Source of the DNA: Desulfurococcales archaeon
Lineage (GTDB): Archaea > Thermoproteota > Thermoprotei_A > Sulfolobales > NBVN01
Length of the DNA: 5,905 bases
Assembly (NCBI GenBank): GCA_027061705.1
Contig: JAMOVB010000147.1
Span: 1 to 5,905 of the forward strand
Direction: 5' to 3'
The position numbers and the translations under genes are program-made. Under the pieces are notes generated by a model. It saw only the letters and a program-made list of their open reading frames with translations. It was not told the origin of the DNA and did no database searches. This document shows positions 4,632-5,905 of the stretch, piece after piece (position 1 is the stretch's first letter; each line of letters begins with the position of its first letter).

Positions 4632-5288
4632 ATGCCGAAGATCTCCATAAGCCTAGCTAAAGCAGTACTAGAGGAGGCCGGCATAAGACCGGAGGAAGCA
4701 CCAGCGAAGGTAAAGGAGCTAGTGCTACGGTTAGCTAACCTAAGGGGGAAACTTTCAGAAAGAGAGGGCATTATCAACATGCTGATGAAGCGTATCTATC
4801 AAAAACTTAATGAGTTAATCAATGAGAGCAGTAAGTTAATGGAGGAGGGTAAGCTAAACTATGTGGAGTATGTCCGTAGTGGGATGCCTTCCAAAATAGT
4901 CGGTCTTCTGGAGAACGTGGAGATACTTCTCGAACATCTCAAGGATGTAGGTGCTGATGAACAGAGAATCCAGTACGAATTAATGCATGTGTACTCGGAA
5001 ATGATGCGTGAGGAACTAGAGGTGATCACCCGAGCGGCGATTGAGCCTCAAAGCAGGGCGATATCCGAGCCCACTGCGTCCGTAGCGTCCGTACTCGTAT
5101 CTAGACTGATTACCGACGTTACGTTCATCACTTACTTGACCCTCGCGGCGGGCCAAGCATTACTAGCTAATATAGCGGAACTTAAGGCTAGCGCGGACGA
5201 TCTCGCGGAATCGTTCAGAGAGTATGTGCGGAGGCAGCAGGTAGCCTCGACCAAGGCTGGCGGGCCTGCCGTAAAGCCCGTGCTCTAG
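4632..5288 (+). CDS. Helical, coiled-coil-like protein of unknown function
   Basis: I do not recognise this protein of 218 aa. It looks almost wholly alpha-helical. Counting from the longer form starting at GTG 4623, residues 25-80 are charged with regularly spaced Leu/Ile (KELVLRLANLRGKLSEREG, then LMKRIYQKLNELINESSKLM), a probable coiled coil. Residues 92-140 form two more amphipathic helices (VGLLENVEILLEHLKDVG and ELMHVYSEMMREELEVI). Residues 152-187 are Ala/Val/Leu rich and could be a buried helix pair or a weak membrane segment, followed by a charged helix and a Pro/Gly tail. The ATG at 4632 is preceded by GGTG (4625-4628) at only 3 bases; GTG 4623 or 4626 could start a leaderless mRNA. 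The gene is more A/T-rich than its neighbours. It is divergent from the ATPase gene and shares its control region, so a partnership is possible but unproven. Confidence 0.75.
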   Translation: MPKISISLAKAVLEEAGIRPEEAPAKVKELVLRLANLRGKLSEREGIINMLMKRIYQKLNELINESSKLMEEGKLNYVEYVRSGMPSKIVGLLENVEILLEHLKDVGADEQRIQYELMHVYSEMMREELEVITRAAIEPQSRAISEPTASVASVLVSRLITDVTFITYLTLAAGQALLANIAELKASADDLAESFREYVRRQQVASTKAGGPAVKPVL

Positions 5289-5293
5289 GGGCT

Positions 5294-5340
5294 GAGGCGA
5301 TTCGCGTCACGTAAACGTTAATTAGCTGATTTACGGCCTC
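5294..5340 (+). promoter_or_regulatory. Nested inverted repeats between the two right-hand genes, with a probable promoter
   Basis: GAGGC (5294-5298) pairs with GCCTC (5336-5340), and CGTAAA (5310-5315) pairs with TTTACG (5330-5335). The 3' arms are adjacent while the 5' arms are separated by 11 bases. The loop contains GTTAATTAG (5317-5325), a TATA-like element about 35 bases before the next GTG start. It may be a 3'-end structure of the upstream gene, a promoter with an operator, or both. Confidence 0.4.
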
Positions 5341-5346
5341 CCAACC

Positions 5347-5351
5347 GGGTG
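5347..5351 (+). promoter_or_regulatory. Ribosome binding site of the last gene
   Basis: GGGTG ends 5 bases before the GTG at 5357, which favours this start over the in-frame GTG at 5372. Confidence 0.5.
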
Positions 5352-5356
5352 TTGAA

Positions 5357-5905
5357 GTGGGTTTAAGCTTAGTGTACTTCGCCCCCCACCCGGACAGGGA
5401 TGTGCATGCTGAGATAGTCAGTCTACTCAACCGCATTCACCGCACGCTCGGCATGCCCTGGCGCGAGGTTAGGGTGTCCTACCTCGGCTCGGCCCGCGGC
5501 ATCAGCGAGCGCGCGGCCTACGAAACCTACTTAAGGCCGAACTGCCGCTCAATCCAGAAATGTCTCCACATCCTCGGGGAATTCAAGGTAGACGTACTCA
5601 TCGAAAGCACCGCGAGGAAGTTCAGGAGCAGGAGGGGTAACTACCGGGTGGCGGGCTCCGTAGCCCTAGCCTACGAAGGCCGCGTAATCTGCGCCCTAAG
5701 CTACAGGCACGAAATACTCAGCTTCCTAAACCTGCTACTAACCCAAGGCCCAGCCCTCCTCAAGGCAATAGTGGAGGAGGTCGGCAACACCTCCAGAAGG
5801 AGGGCAGGGGAGGCAGCGGACACCATACCCGAAAGAACGGTCCTCCGCAAGTACGCCGCCACCCTAGCCAGGTGGGGCTACGAAGTCTACACCAACGTAA
5901 AACAC
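5357..5905 (+). CDS. Protein of unknown function, 3' end beyond the window
   Basis: The frame is open from just after a TGA at 5327 to the end of the window. From GTG 5357 it gives 183 residues without a stop, beginning MGLSLVYFAPHPDRDVHAEI. I do not recognise the family. It looks soluble and mixed alpha/beta: an early strand LSLVYFAP with H-P-D-R-D, a helix EIVSLLNRIHRTLG, a strand VRVSYLG, then Arg- and Tyr-rich helices, KVDVLIES, a basic stretch RKFRSRRGNYR, strands VAGSVALAYEG and RVICALSYR, a leucine-rich helix ILSFLNLLLTQGPALLKAI, and another basic stretch SRRRAGEAAD. The basic patches would suit nucleic acid binding, but no catalytic motif stands out. Codons end mostly in A or C, with T nearly absent late in the gene, unlike rps10 and tuf. 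It lies 68 bases after the helical protein gene on the same strand and may have its own promoter. Confidence 0.75.
   Translation, partial: MGLSLVYFAPHPDRDVHAEIVSLLNRIHRTLGMPWREVRVSYLGSARGISERAAYETYLRPNCRSIQKCLHILGEFKVDVLIESTARKFRSRRGNYRVAGSVALAYEGRVICALSYRHEILSFLNLLLTQGPALLKAIVEEVGNTSRRRAGEAADTIPERTVLRKYAATLARWGYEVYTNVKH

Noticed and set aside
5215..5436. Minus-strand frame across the gap before the last gene
   Set aside because: It overlaps two plus-strand genes and a promoter region, and has no recognisable features.

Overview
The window looks like chromosomal DNA of a thermophilic archaeon of the TACK group, most likely Thermoproteota (Crenarchaeota). The evidence is the linked order of ribosomal protein uS7, elongation factor 1-alpha and ribosomal protein uS10, all in archaeal/eukaryotic-type versions. 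TATA-box promoters, GGTG-type ribosome binding sites, and GTG and TTG starts with heavy AGG-arginine use also fit. I cannot name a genus from the sequence alone.

Left part (1-2023, plus strand): the end of rps7, then tuf (EF-1alpha, 439 aa, complete), then rps10. This is the core translation block. Each gap carries its own TATA-like box, and a short inverted repeat begins at the stop codon of both rps7 and tuf. The TATA box of rps10 sits between the arms of a 6-bp inverted repeat. The tuf product has Ser instead of Asn in the NKxD guanine-specificity motif.

Middle part (2043-4491, minus strand, convergent with rps10): a promoter-proximal AAA/STAND-like archaeal ATPase (PF01637 type) ends in a GC-rich hairpin with a T-rich tail. 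After it come a multi-pass membrane protein and, 21 bases further on, a winged-helix regulator of the HTH_27 type. The last two are probably cotranscribed. The 5' end of the membrane gene and its leader are extremely poor in A and C on the coding strand (about 91% A+C on the plus strand over 3081-3156).

Right part (4492-5905): a divergent control region of about 140 bp is packed with repeats. They include a 19-bp perfect palindrome over the ATPase start codon, and a 12-bp palindrome with further ATACTT copies in front of the opposite gene. To the right, on the plus strand, lie a helical/coiled-coil protein of about 218 aa and the first 183 codons of another protein that runs off the window. 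I recognise neither. The ATPase, the helical protein and the shared control region are the best candidate for an undescribed functional unit, but that is inference from layout only. No stretch over 300 bases lacks a gene. I found no tRNA, rRNA, CRISPR array or insertion sequence.
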